Origin: Renibacterium salmoninarum ATCC 33209
GTDB taxonomy: Bacteria; Actinomycetota; Actinomycetes; Actinomycetales; Micrococcaceae
Reading direction: 5' to 3'
Length of the DNA stretch: 64,000 nt
Assembly: GCF_000018885.1 (NCBI RefSeq)
Contig: NC_010168.1
Span: 2,418,001-2,482,000 of the forward strand
Shown: piece after piece, positions 28,017 to 37,104 of the stretch
Layout of the letters: each line of letters begins with the position of its first letter
Position numbering within the stretch: the stretch's first letter is position 1
Position numbers and translations under genes: made by a program
Notes under the pieces: generated by a model
Told to the model about the DNA's origin: nothing
Databases searched by the model: none
What the model saw: the letters and a program-made list of their open reading frames with translations, nothing else

Positions 28017-28301
28017 TCAGGTCCGACTGATCGAGAGTTCGTCCAGTGAAGGTGTCGCGGGCTCAAAATAATAGTTTTTGCTCGGCAACTTAGTCTCGGC
28101 CCAGCGATCTCCAACGAATTCAGACGGCGAATCCGGGGCGCTGCCATCAGGCGCCTGCGGCGCAGGCAACGGAATGCAGATGCTCATGGTGTTAGTTGAG
28201 CTCTGTTCGCAGCACGGCATCTGTACGTTATCGATGCTGGCCATCGGCATTGAATGCATGCCGATGAGGCCAAAAAACAGTAAGGCTACAATCATGCCCA
28301 T
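28017..28301 (-). CDS. small secreted or membrane-anchored protein of unknown function
   Basis: This 94-residue protein has one hydrophobic N-terminal segment (residues 2-14), then M-H-S-M-P-M and a C-C pair, with a later cysteine in S-I-C-I-P-L-P. The C-terminal half is hydrophilic. It resembles the small Met/His/Cys-containing proteins (DUF6153-like) that often precede DUF305 genes, which suggests metal handling, but I do not recognise it firmly. It lies 61 bases upstream of the DUF305 gene on the same strand. The ATG at 28301 has no strong ribosome-binding site. Confidence 0.5.
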   Translation of the reverse strand: MGMIVALLFFGLIGMHSMPMASIDNVQMPCCEQSSTNTMSICIPLPAPQAPDGSAPDSPSEFVGDRWAETKLPSKNYYFEPATPSLDELSISRT

Positions 28302-28429
28302 TCAAACCAGTCCTTGATCAAAATGACAAAAGGTCTGTTGTGGGGGGCCAACAGCCGTGGCTACCGCAAACCGGCAGCGACAAGAAACATCACTGGCAAC
28401 ACGAAGAGCATATCCTGCTCAACTGAGAA

Positions 28430-28490
28430 AACGCTGCACCACTTTTCGGGCTTAACCCATAGTTTTAAGCCCGAAAAGTGGTGCAGCGTT
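28430..28490. repeat. intergenic palindrome, copy 2
   Basis: Perfect 26-bp arms (28430-28455 and 28465-28490) with a 9-base loop. The arms are identical to those of copy 1 at 27308-27370; only the loop differs. It lies 14 bases beyond the topA stop codon, on the 3' side, as copy 1 lies on the 3' side of the DUF305 gene. Confidence 0.9.
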
Positions 28491-28504
28491 GTAGAAAGTG
28501 TGGG

Positions 28505-31243
28505 TTAGCGGCGGCTGCCGGCTTTGGCTTTGGCGGCCGGGCGCTTGGCGGGCCGTTTGACCGGACCCTTGGCGCGCTTGTCCGCCAAAAGTTCGACGGC
28601 GCGTTCCCGGGTAAGCTCCTCGATCGACGTCGAGCGCGGCACCGTGATGTTCGTTTCGCCGTCGGTGATGTAGGGCCCGAACCGGCCTTCCTTCACCACA
28701 ATCTTCTTGCCCGACGTCGGATCGTCACCGAATTCTGCCAGCGGCGGCACCGCTGCGCGAGCGCCACGTTGCTTAGGCTGCGAGTAAATTTCCAAGGCCT
28801 GCTCAAGAGTGATCGTAAAGATCTCCTCTTCAGAGCCGATGGACCGTGAGTCGCTGCCCTTTTTCAGATACGGACCAAAACGACCGTTTTGCACCGTGAT
28901 CTCATTGCCTTCAGCGTCTGCGCCAAGAACTCGGGGCAAGGACATGAGCTGTAACGCCTCGTCCAGGCTGACATTTTCAACACTCATCGAGGCAAAGAGT
29001 GAGCCAGTACGCGGCTTTGCTTTGACCGGTTTCTTGGCCGGTTTGGGCTTGCCGTTCTTGTAGTACTCCACCGGGGCATTAGCCAGGTCTTCTGCCGTAG
29101 GCTCCGGAATCAGCTCGGTGACGTAGGCACCGTAGCGACCGTTTTTGGCCACCACTGAATGCCCGGAGATTGGATCGACACCCAGCACCCGTTCTTCCGG
29201 TGCAGCGGTGTTGATGAGTTCAATCGCTTTTTCGGCGGTCAATTCATCCGGTGCCAAGTCTTCCGGTACGTTCGCCCGCTCTGGTTCGGTACCTTCTGGC
29301 GCATCGGCCGGGACCGGTTTTTCCAAGTAGGGGCCAAATTTGCCAACGCGCAGCGTGATGCCATCAGAAATCGGCACCGAGTTGATCTCACGGGCATCGA
29401 TCTCGCCCAAGTTGTTCACAATCGGCAGCAACCCAGAGCCATCTTCGTCGCCGAAGTAGAAGAGCTTGAGCCAATGCGGCCCAGTTTCCTCGCCGCGAGA
29501 AATTCGGTCCAGGTCTTCTTCCATGCCAGCGGTGAAGTCGTAATCCACATAGTTTTGGAAATACTGTTCCAACAACCGCACCACAGAGAACGCCACCCAG
29601 CTGGGCACTAACGCAGAACCTCGTTGGCTTACATAGCCACGGTCCATGATGGTGGAAATCGTCGCAGCGTAGGTCGATGGACGGCCAATTCCACGTTCTT
29701 CCAAGGTCTTGACCAATGACGCTTCGGTGTAACGCGGCGGCGGCGAAGTTTCGTGTCCCAGCGGCTCAATTTCGGTCGCGGTCAAGGCATCCTGAGCAGC
29801 CAGATTGGGCAAGCGACCGCCGTCGGAGTCGGCGTCGTCCTTGTTCCGGCCTTCGTCTCGGCCTTCTTCGTAAGCAGCCAAGAAGCCTTGGAAGGTAATC
29901 ACGGTGCCCGAGGCGGAAAATTCTGCGTTTTGACCACCGGTAGCTACGGCACCCAGCCGAACAGAGGCCGTTGAACCCTTGGCGTCCGCCATCTGCGAGG
30001 CGACGGTACGCTTCCAGATCAATTCGTAGAGCTTGAATTCATCCGAGCTGAGCGCTTTTGCCACCTGCGCCGGAATCCGGAACGAGTCACCAGCCGGTCG
30101 GATTGCCTCGTGCGCCTCTTGGGCATTTTTTGCTTTACCGGCGTATACCCGCGGGGCATCTGGTACGAAGGACGGATCGTAAAGCTCAGCGGCCTGGCGT
30201 CGGGCAGCATTGACCGCTTGCGAGCTCAATGCCGTCGAGTCGGTACGCATATAAGTGATGTAGCCGTTTTCATACAGGCTCTGCGCAACCCGCATGGTGA
30301 CGCGCGCGGAGAACCACAGCTTACGAGCGGCTTCCTGCTGCAACGTCGAAGTAGTAAAAGGCGCGGCGGGCCGGCGGGTGTACGGCTTATTCTCCACCGA
30401 ACGCACAGCGAACTTGGCTTGCTGCAAACCTGCGGCAAGCGCTGCGGCAATGGCTTCATCCAGGTGTGCCACGTTCTTTGACGTCAGCACACCGGTGTCA
30501 TTGAAATCTCGCCCCGTGGCGACGCGCGCGCCGTCGAGCGCTACTAGCTTGGCCTTGAAGGCCTGAGCAGAATTCTCTGGCGTGAACTCGCCGGACAGAT
30601 CCCAATAAGAAGCCGAGCGGAAAGCCATCCGCTCACGTTCACGCTCTACCACCAGCCGGGTTGCTACCGACTGAACTCGTCCGGCAGACAAGCCTCGGGA
30701 CACCTTGCGCCAAAGCACCGGTGAAATTTCATAACCGTAGAGCCGGTCCAGAACGCGGCGGGTTTCCTGCGCATCGACCATCGGCATGTCAACATCGCGC
30801 AGCTCACCCATGGCACGTTGAATGGCTTCTTTGGTGATTTCGGGGAAGGTCAGCCGGTATACCGGGACCTTGGGTTTGAGCACCTCAAGTAAGTGCCAGG
30901 CAATTGCTTCACCTTCGCGGTCACCGTCAGTTGCCAAATAAAGTTCATCGGCATCTTTGAGCGCAGCCTTGAGCTCAGCGACGCGCTTCTTTTTGTCGCC
31001 GGGGACCACGTAGTAGGGCTCGAAGTTATTGTCCAGATCAACGGCAAATTTGCCCACGGAGGACTTTTTCAGCTCGGCTGGCAAGTCTGAAGGTTGTGGC
31101 AAATCGCGGATGTGCCCGTAGGAAGCTTCCACCTCGAAGCCCTCGCCAAGGTAGCCGGAAATCGTCTTCCCCTTAGCCGGGGATTCTACGATTACCAGCT
31201 TCTTGCCGGTCAATGCGCGCTTGCTAGATGCCTTGGTGGGCAC
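28505..31243 (-). CDS. topA: DNA topoisomerase I
   Basis: This 912-residue type IA topoisomerase relaxes negative supercoils. The Toprim domain starts with K-L-V-I-V-E-S-P-A-K-G-K-T near residue 14 and includes D-G-D-R-E-G-E-A-I. The catalytic tyrosine is in Y-I-T-Y-M-R-T-D-S near residue 333. The C-terminal third holds actinobacterial-type repeats (G-R-F-G-P-Y-L/I occurs several times) and ends in a Lys/Arg/Ala-rich tail. Zinc-finger cysteines are absent, as usual in Actinobacteria. It is intact and essential. Confidence 0.96.
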   Translation of the reverse strand: MPTKASSKRALTGKKLVIVESPAKGKTISGYLGEGFEVEASYGHIRDLPQPSDLPAELKKSSVGKFAVDLDNNFEPYYVVPGDKKKRVAELKAALKDADELYLATDGDREGEAIAWHLLEVLKPKVPVYRLTFPEITKEAIQRAMGELRDVDMPMVDAQETRRVLDRLYGYEISPVLWRKVSRGLSAGRVQSVATRLVVERERERMAFRSASYWDLSGEFTPENSAQAFKAKLVALDGARVATGRDFNDTGVLTSKNVAHLDEAIAAALAAGLQQAKFAVRSVENKPYTRRPAAPFTTSTLQQEAARKLWFSARVTMRVAQSLYENGYITYMRTDSTALSSQAVNAARRQAAELYDPSFVPDAPRVYAGKAKNAQEAHEAIRPAGDSFRIPAQVAKALSSDEFKLYELIWKRTVASQMADAKGSTASVRLGAVATGGQNAEFSASGTVITFQGFLAAYEEGRDEGRNKDDADSDGGRLPNLAAQDALTATEIEPLGHETSPPPRYTEASLVKTLEERGIGRPSTYAATISTIMDRGYVSQRGSALVPSWVAFSVVRLLEQYFQNYVDYDFTAGMEEDLDRISRGEETGPHWLKLFYFGDEDGSGLLPIVNNLGEIDAREINSVPISDGITLRVGKFGPYLEKPVPADAPEGTEPERANVPEDLAPDELTAEKAIELINTAAPEERVLGVDPISGHSVVAKNGRYGAYVTELIPEPTAEDLANAPVEYYKNGKPKPAKKPVKAKPRTGSLFASMSVENVSLDEALQLMSLPRVLGADAEGNEITVQNGRFGPYLKKGSDSRSIGSEEEIFTITLEQALEIYSQPKQRGARAAVPPLAEFGDDPTSGKKIVVKEGRFGPYITDGETNITVPRSTSIEELTRERAVELLADKRAKGPVKRPAKRPAAKAKAGSRR

Positions 31244-31377
31244 GTTTCTCCTACAGTTATTACTGGTGATTTAGCTATCGATACTGCTCACGGATCGGCT
31301 TCATCAGTCTCAATCCAAAAACCTAGTTCACCATACATTAGGCGAACTTGGCGCACGCCGGGTCTGCTGCACCAAGA

Positions 31378-32041
31378 CTATTTGGGCAGCCAACTCAACA
31401 CAGCCAATACTCTGCGATGGTCCTCGGAGGACGGCGGAAGGTCAAGTTTGGTAAAGATCGACGAGATATGTTTTTCCACCGCACCGGCTGAAATGACTAG
31501 CTGTTTGCCAATGCCAGCGTTGCTGCGGCCTTCCGCGATCAGACCCATTACTTCCCGTTCCCGGCTGCTTAGTTCTTGCAAGGAATCCCGGCCATTTCCA
31601 TTGCCAACGAAGAGCGCCGAGACCACCTCTGGGTCCAGTACCGTGCCACCAGAGTTAATTCTTTGCAGCGCGTCGGCCAGCTCATCAACATCGGTAACCC
31701 GATCTTTGAGCAGGTAGCCCACGCCGCCGCCCTGGCCTGCAGTAGCCAACAAATCCCGTGCATAACTTAGCTCCACAATATTGCGAAAGCACCAAAATTC
31801 CGGTCAAAGGAGCAAGCGATCTAATCTTCAAGGCGGCCCGTAAGCCTTCGTCACTGTGCCCCGGTGGCATTCGAACGTCGGTAACAACCAATTCGGGTGT
31901 CAGCTCGGTAACCGCGCGGAGAAGCTCCTCCGCGTCGCCCACTGCACCAACGACGTCGTACCCGGCCTCACCCAGCAGCCGGACTAGGCCTTCTCGTAGC
32001 AGCACAGAATCTTCGGCAAGCAGAACTTTGATCGCAGTCAC
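31378..32041 (-). pseudogene. NarL/LuxR-family response regulator, one frameshift
   Basis: The N-terminal receiver domain (E-D-S-V-L-L-R-E-G and phospho-acceptor V-V-T-D-V-R-M-P-P) is in one frame. The rest, with Y-L-L-K-D-R-V and the LuxR helix-turn-helix (L-S-S-R-E-R-E-V-M-G-L-I-A-E-G), is in another. The break is at about 31777-31781, where an extra T stands in the codons for Q-Y-V-E-L-S-Y-A. Restored, the protein is 220 residues. The histidine kinase gene lies 38 bases upstream and is also broken, so this two-component system is lost. Confidence 0.9.
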
Positions 32042-32079
32042 GCATCACAGCGTAGCCCGTGTGCTGGTACTGAGATTGC

Positions 32080-33442
32080 CTAGAACGCTCGGAGCGGAAG
32101 GGAGACCTTGATCGTGGTGCCCTTTTCGCTGGAATCCAAGGCGAATTCGCCGCCGCCAGCCAAGGTGCGCTCTTGCAAGCCCACCAGTCCATGTCCTTTA
32201 CCCAGATGCGCGCCGCCCTGGCCGTCGTCGGCTATCGAAAGCTTTAGCGTCTCGCCTTCAAGCAGCAGTTGGACGTCGACTTGGCTCGCGTTAGCGTGTT
32301 TGGCCACATTGGTCAGCGACTCGGCAACAATGAAATACGCGGTATTTTCAACGCTGGCCGCCAATCGGCGGGTTTCGTCCAGACCCTCAATGCGCACGAT
32401 GACTGGCAGCGGTGTTCGAGCTGCGGCTGCCTCAACAGCGGCCGGCAAGCCTCGGTCCACCAGAATTGGCGGCGCGATTCCGCGTGAAATCGCACGCAGC
32501 TCACCCAGGGTATCCTGCGTCTGTTTGAGCGCCTCGGCCACCAATTCCTCGGCACCGGGCTCGCCACGAGTCAACCTGCGTTGCGCAGATTTGAGATCCA
32601 TCGAAACCCGAACCAACCGCTGTTGCGGTCCATCGTGGATGTCCCGTTCCAAACGGCGCAGATTTCCGGCTTCCGCCGACACCGCGGAATCCCTGGATGC
32701 CTCGGCTCGACGAACTTGTTCTTTCACAACTGAGGATTCATTGGTCAGCATGCCACTGGCCAAAACGCGCAGCAGTAACGCGGAACCTTTGAGTACAAAA
32801 GGCAGCGTCAGGATGAAAAACACCCCAACACCAAAATCGAGCCAGAAGTGTGAATTCTTTTCCAGGCCAATCAGGTCCCAAACATCCTGGCTATCGTTGG
32901 GCAAATAACGCTTCCAGAAAAAGGCGGTAAGTTCGCCCGGGCCGGTGACCAGCCAGGTCAGCGCGACGGAAAATACCGTTACCCGAATGGGGAAGATCAA
33001 GATTGCGTGCAGCATCTCGCTCCAGCGCAAGGGGTCAGTCAACGGTGTAAAGATGCCTTTTTGGCCGCTAGCCACTCGTGCTTTGTACACGTGCGCCGGC
33101 AACTTACCGCGATTCCATTCAGCCATTGACCGCTCACCGGCGGCGAAGAAGCTTGCGCAGAACAAGCAAGCAATCAAGGCGAAGAGGCCAATATAGATCA
33201 CTGCAGTACTGACCCCGAGCGTGAACAGGGACACTGCAGCGGTAAAGGCCGGAATCGAGACAAAAAAATGAACCCAGACTGTAGCCCAGATCTCTACCGA
33301 ACTGGCTAAAAAACCCTATATCCCAGTGTTCAGATGCTGCTGGCATTGGGGCGTAATTTGGACTGGGAATTAGGTCAGGGTTGGGCGCATCAGTGCGATC
33401 CACGGGAAGTTCCTCAAGGTTGGGCTCAACGGCTGTATTCAT
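32080..33442 (-). pseudogene. NarL-type sensor histidine kinase, homopolymer frameshift near N-terminus
   Basis: The kinase has about four N-terminal membrane helices, a HisKA_3 box L-E-R-D-I-H-D-G-P-Q-Q-R-L and an HATPase domain with A-D-D-G-Q-G-G and G-L-V-G-L-Q-E-R. The first 60 or so residues, from ATG 33442, lie in another frame. They join at a tract of seven A (plus strand 33262-33268), where six would keep the frame through G-S-F-F-V-S-I-P-A-F. The long 3' frame alone could start inside the helices, so a residual product is possible. Its partner response regulator follows and is also frameshifted. Confidence 0.88.
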
Positions 33443-33559
33443 ATATCTAATCGTGCCGGTTAGCTCCGCGACGCACATTGGGGTCATCGGGCGGAAATTT
33501 CCCGGATTTCCCCCTGCGGAAAGGTAGGGAAAACCCCCTCAGCAACGGGTGAAATCAGT

Positions 33560-34129
33560 TCACAATACGTCTGGAATCAGCACAGTGTGCAAATACATCA
33601 TCTGTTCGTCAGAGCCTTCACTAATAACTCGGTACCGCTCGACTAAGTCATGGAATTCTGTGGTGAACTCATCTTGCTGCGCTCGGCTTAGTTTCAGCTT
33701 GGTGGTGGAGATCAGCGTTACCGGCCGTTCGGAAATCGGATTGCCGGTAACAGCTTCCATCGCCGCGACGATTCGGTCACGAAGCTGGCCAATGTGAAGA
33801 TCCGGCAAGGTTTTTCGCAACACTGCCGAGCTGCCAGCTTCATCGTAATTGCCACCGACGTTCAAGCTATCGGCGGCTGCTCGCCAGCGCCGTTCGCGGC
33901 CGTCCTCAGACTCTGAACTGCGTTTGAGATATCCCCACTTTTCTAACGCTCGAAGGTGATAACTCATCGCACTGGGCGTGCCGCCAAAACGATTCGCTAG
34001 CTCTGTTGCCGTATAAGAATCCGCGGAGCCGAAAAGTTCATCAATAACATCCAGCCGAGTCCGATGCGCCATCGCCCGGATCGCTTGGGGGTCGGTGATG
34101 ACAACTTCCGTCCGTTCTGCTTTAGCCAT
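33560..34129 (-). CDS. ArsR-like winged-helix transcriptional regulator
   Basis: This 189-residue protein has an N-terminal winged helix with M-A-H-R-T-R-L-D-V-I-D-E-L and Y-T-A-T-E-L-A-N-R-F-G-G-T-P-S-A-M-S-Y-H-L. A C-terminal region of about 100 residues follows, of the kind found in helix-turn-helix proteins that control transporters. It is divergent from an MFS exporter gene, with a palindrome covering that gene's promoter. It most likely represses the exporter. No lesion is seen. Confidence 0.83.
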   Translation of the reverse strand: MAKAERTEVVITDPQAIRAMAHRTRLDVIDELFGSADSYTATELANRFGGTPSAMSYHLRALEKWGYLKRSSESEDGRERRWRAAADSLNVGGNYDEAGSSAVLRKTLPDLHIGQLRDRIVAAMEAVTGNPISERPVTLISTTKLKLSRAQQDEFTTEFHDLVERYRVISEGSDEQMMYLHTVLIPDVL

Positions 34130-34162
34130 TTTTCAATCGTAACAAAATTGTGAAACAACTCT

Positions 34163-34200
34163 TTGACAAAATACTTATGAAGCATTAGTTTCATAAGTAT
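34163..34200 (+). promoter_or_regulatory. promoter and palindromic operator of the MFS gene
   Basis: A TTGACA -35 box is at 34163-34168 and a weak -10 (TAGTTT) lies 17 bases on, at 34186-34191. An 11-bp inverted repeat (arms 34171-34181 and 34190-34200) spans the spacer and reaches into the ATG at 34199. A repressor dimer here would cover the whole promoter. The start codon lies so close to the -10 that the message may be leaderless. Confidence 0.65.
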
Positions 34201-35524
34201 GAAAGCAACGCTTCAGACTTCCTCGATGTTCGGCCTCTATCGCAATCGGGATTTCGCCATCGCCAGTTCCGCCCGATTTATCTCCAGCGTGGGTTACGGT
34301 GCGGTGGTCATTTCCATCTTGCTGCACCTACAAAGCACTATCAGTGACCAAGTAACTGCTACCTGGACCGTCACCTGCTATCTCTTGCTAGCAACTCTGC
34401 CCACGGTGGCTTTAGCTCCTTGGGCCGGGAAACTGGCTGACACGATGGACTCCAAGAAACTAGCGGTGGGCGCCTCGATCATCTGCGCGACCGCCGTCGT
34501 TTTGATGGCCTTGAGCACTTTCGTCTTTCAAAATTTCCTGCCAGCGTTGTTTGTGCTGACCTTGGTTCTTGAAGCCGGGCTAGCGCTGGCAACGCCAACT
34601 TGGCAAGCCTTATTGCCACGCATTGTGGGTGAAGCCCAGACGCCCAAAGCGATGGGGACCATGCAAGCCACCTTGATGCTAGCTGGCATGATTGGCCCTG
34701 CTTTGGGCGGCTTTCTGGTCAGTCAAGGCGGTCTAACGCTCAGCTTCTGGGCAGCTGGCTTCTGCTACTTTGTGCTGGCCTTCGGTGCGGCATCGATTAA
34801 AACCCGTCGATCGGTTCGAGCCGAATCGCTGGCCGCTGGAATAGAATCCACACCACAAAAATTGCTTGACGGCTTGCGCATCTTACGCAGCGACGCACTT
34901 CTTTCACTTGTCGTGGCGAGCGCCTTGCTGATAGTTCTGCTCGCTGAAGCAATCAACGTTCTTGAAGTCTTCCTGGTCAGAGACTCGCTGGGGGCAAGCG
35001 AACTGCAATACGGCTTGGTGTCGGCAACCATGAGCGTTGGCCTGGTGGCAGGATCGCTCTGGGCTGGCACTATTCGCACCGAACGGCGCAGACTACGGGC
35101 ATTTTTGTTCTCTGCACTGGGCGCATCGCTAGCCCTAATTCCCACCGGAGCCGCGCCTACGATGTTATGGCTCTATTTCTGGGCCGCCGTTACCGGGGTG
35201 GGCATAGGCGCGCTGAATGCGACCTTCGGCGCCTTGGTGATGTTGCGCACTGAAGAGCAGCACCGAGGCCAGGTCAATTCCATTGTGCAGGCCCTTATGC
35301 GGGCATCATCCATCGGGGCGCTCGGCCTGGGTGGCCTATTAGGCAGTCTCTTCGGCCCCCGGATTGGCTTCATCGCCGGCGGCGGATCGGCCTTTCTGGC
35401 TTGCGCGGTCATGGCCGTGCTCATCCTCCGAGCTGATCGGAGAGCTAACGATCAAAAAACCGTCGAGAACAAGCTGACGGACGTGACCGAGGAGGTCCAG
35501 ATCCTCACCGAGAAGCGCCTCTAG
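34199..35524 (+). CDS. MFS transporter
   Basis: This 441-residue major facilitator protein of the MFS_3/EntS-like type has about 12 membrane helices. G-K-L-A-D-T-M-D-S-K-K lies in the first cytoplasmic loop and an R-T-E-E-Q-H-R-G-Q-V-N-S-I motif near residue 350. It is probably a drug or metabolite exporter controlled by the divergent regulator. The last conserved helix ends near base 35445; the final 25 residues are hydrophilic and read through the 3' end of the convergent methyltransferase gene. The overlap of 186 bases suggests that the original stop was lost. Confidence 0.87.
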   Translation: MKATLQTSSMFGLYRNRDFAIASSARFISSVGYGAVVISILLHLQSTISDQVTATWTVTCYLLLATLPTVALAPWAGKLADTMDSKKLAVGASIICATAVVLMALSTFVFQNFLPALFVLTLVLEAGLALATPTWQALLPRIVGEAQTPKAMGTMQATLMLAGMIGPALGGFLVSQGGLTLSFWAAGFCYFVLAFGAASIKTRRSVRAESLAAGIESTPQKLLDGLRILRSDALLSLVVASALLIVLLAEAINVLEVFLVRDSLGASELQYGLVSATMSVGLVAGSLWAGTIRTERRRLRAFLFSALGASLALIPTGAAPTMLWLYFWAAVTGVGIGALNATFGALVMLRTEEQHRGQVNSIVQALMRASSIGALGLGGLLGSLFGPRIGFIAGGGSAFLACAVMAVLILRADRRANDQKTVENKLTDVTEEVQILTEKRL

Positions 35525-36973
35525 GGCCGCAATAATTTGGGCAACGGTCAAGGTACCGTCGCAAGCGGAAACGAAACCAGCAAGTTCGCTACTCAGCAAA
35601 GTGGTCCGGCGTAGTCCTCCCCCTTGCCGCAACAGAATCACCCCTGGGTGCTCTGCACCCGGACGTTGATGACGTTCCTCCGTGACGTCCTCAGCAACAT
35701 CAAGCTTGGCCGCGGGGAGATCCCCTTGCGCTAACCAATCAAAACGTGCGACGGCGGCCCCCAGGTGGGCGCCGATGGGCTGTTCAATCGGGTGGGTGAG
35801 TTCTTCAAACCGGCGAAGGTTTGGCGGGGAGGAAGCCCGTCGCAACCACACCATGCCAAAACCAATCGAGTCAACGTCTCGAGCCGTGAAATCGCGCAGA
35901 TAGTCTCGATACGCTGCGCCATAAAGCTCCGGATCACGGCCTTCCGAGGCGTCTTGCAACCATGTCTCAGCGTATTGTTCCGGGCTCAATTGCTCGCGCT
36001 GGATGACCCAAGAGTCCAGTCCGAGAGTAAACCACTGTTCAATTCGGCTATGCCAATCGGGCGCGTCCACGCGTACTTCCCAATTGCCCAGAAGCTGTGC
36101 TGTGCCGCCTTCGACCAGCGCGTCCGGCAGCGCACGAACCAGCGACGAAACAATCTCATCGCCCGGCAATCCGCCGTCACGGTAAGTGAATTGATCGGCG
36201 CTCAACTCGCCATCGTACCGGGGCGTGATCACAAAAGGTGGGTTCGAAACAATCAGATCGAACCGTTGCCCGCGCACCGGCTCTAAGAGACTGCCTAGTC
36301 GCAGTGACACCCGATGCTCAAGATCTGTTGGATCGACGGCGAGCGCGGTGGCGTTTAACAGCAAGTTAAAACGGGTAAAAGCCAGGGCCCGTTCCGAAAT
36401 GTCCGTTGCGGTGACGTGGCGTACATGCCGGAGCAAGTGGAAGGTTTGAATACCGCAACCGGTACCGAGATCAAGCGCCCGATCGGCCGGGGCTCGTGTG
36501 GTGGTCTGCGCCAAAGTGAGTGATGCTTGGCCGATGCCCAGCACATGGTCGTGGCGCAAAACGCCCGGGCGTTGGTGCGCTGCCAGGTCGCTGGCCGCCC
36601 AAAGGCGCACCTCGCCGTCGGCGTCTTCAAAAGCGTATGGCCGCAAATCGACTCTGCAGCGGTAGCGACCGTCGTGTAACTCGGCTAAGCCCAGTGCGGC
36701 GAGGCCTGCTGCGCCGGTGCGCGGCAGCGCTATCTGCAGCCGCTCCGCTGCCACCGGAACGGCGAGCAGGAAGAGCCGAATCAGATCGGCCAACTGTCCC
36801 TCAGCTAATTCGGTGACGGCTAACGCTGGGATAAATTGTTCCCGGTCCATCGCTAAATAGGCTCGTTCGCCAAGAAATTCGGCTATTGACTCAACGGTGA
36901 ATCCCGCCTCATCTAGATCCAGGGCTAGACGCAATATCAGCTCGGAGTCGCTCCGCGGTGCTTCAGATTCCAC
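35339..36973 (-). CDS. class I SAM-dependent methyltransferase (HemK/PrmC-like)
   Basis: This 544-residue protein has an N-terminal part of about 130 residues. A Rossmann methyltransferase core follows, with D-L-G-T-G-C-G-I-Q-T and the N-P-P-F motif of N-methyltransferases that act on glutamine or adenine. The C-terminal region of about 200 residues is typical of the large actinobacterial family members (DUF7059/DUF7782 type). The start is GTG at 36973. Its last 40 or so residues lie inside the convergent MFS gene and have an unusual Asp/Glu/His/Ser composition. The natural end was probably near 35450. Confidence 0.83.
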   Translation of the reverse strand: MESEAPRSDSELILRLALDLDEAGFTVESIAEFLGERAYLAMDREQFIPALAVTELAEGQLADLIRLFLLAVPVAAERLQIALPRTGAAGLAALGLAELHDGRYRCRVDLRPYAFEDADGEVRLWAASDLAAHQRPGVLRHDHVLGIGQASLTLAQTTTRAPADRALDLGTGCGIQTFHLLRHVRHVTATDISERALAFTRFNLLLNATALAVDPTDLEHRVSLRLGSLLEPVRGQRFDLIVSNPPFVITPRYDGELSADQFTYRDGGLPGDEIVSSLVRALPDALVEGGTAQLLGNWEVRVDAPDWHSRIEQWFTLGLDSWVIQREQLSPEQYAETWLQDASEGRDPELYGAAYRDYLRDFTARDVDSIGFGMVWLRRASSPPNLRRFEELTHPIEQPIGAHLGAAVARFDWLAQGDLPAAKLDVAEDVTEERHQRPGAEHPGVILLRQGGGLRRTTLLSSELAGFVSACDGTLTVAQIIAALEALLGEDLDLLGHVRQLVLDGFLIVSSPISSEDEHGHDRASQKGRSAAGDEANPGAEETA

Positions 36974-36981
36974 AACCCCAC

Positions 36982-36987
36982 TATAAT
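36982..36987 (+). promoter_or_regulatory. -10 box of the srmL transcript
   Basis: A perfect TATAAT stands nine bases outside the divergent methyltransferase start and about 180 bases upstream of srmL. The -35 region is weak. Transcription would begin near 36994, giving a leader of about 175 bases. Confidence 0.55.
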
Positions 36988-37032
36988 GATTCCCTCGGGT
37001 TATCGATGCCGATCCGGAGGTATGCTGTAAGT

Positions 37033-37104
37033 ATGCAGCGCATACAGCGATTTATTAGCCCTCGGCCGTCCGGTCGTCAGGGCTCTTTTTGTTCGCTCAC
37101 GTAG
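37033..37104 (+). CDS. putative 23-codon leader peptide of srmL
   Basis: An ATG at 37033, 12 bases after GGAGG (37016-37020), opens a 23-codon frame ending in TAG at 37102-37104. The peptide starts M-Q-R-I-Q-R-F-I-S-P and contains two Phe codons (37051-37053 and 37087-37089), the first four bases before the terminator stem. The frame runs through the terminator, so its translation would keep the terminator open. Spacing to the GGAGG is longer than ideal. There is no homology evidence; this is inferred from position. Confidence 0.4.
   Translation: MQRIQRFISPRPSGRQGSFCSLT
37057..37090 (+). terminator. attenuator-like terminator in the srmL leader
   Basis: AGCCCT (37057-37062) pairs with AGGGCT (37079-37084) and an inner CGGCC pairs with GGTCG around a four-base loop, with a two-base bulge. 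TTTTT follows at 37086-37090. It stands 80 bases before the srmL start, inside its leader, so it would act as an attenuator. The left arm (37058-37068) can also pair over 11 bases with 37122-37132. Confidence 0.72.

Noticed and set aside
28364..28411. A 16-residue hydrophobic open frame on the minus strand upstream of the 94-residue protein gene, possibly a remnant.
   Set aside because: Too short and unlike anything I recognise; a frame change would be needed to extend it.
34139..34160. Rex operator half-site (TTGTGAA) before the MFS gene.
   Set aside because: Only half of the palindrome is present and the better inverted repeat nearby explains regulation.
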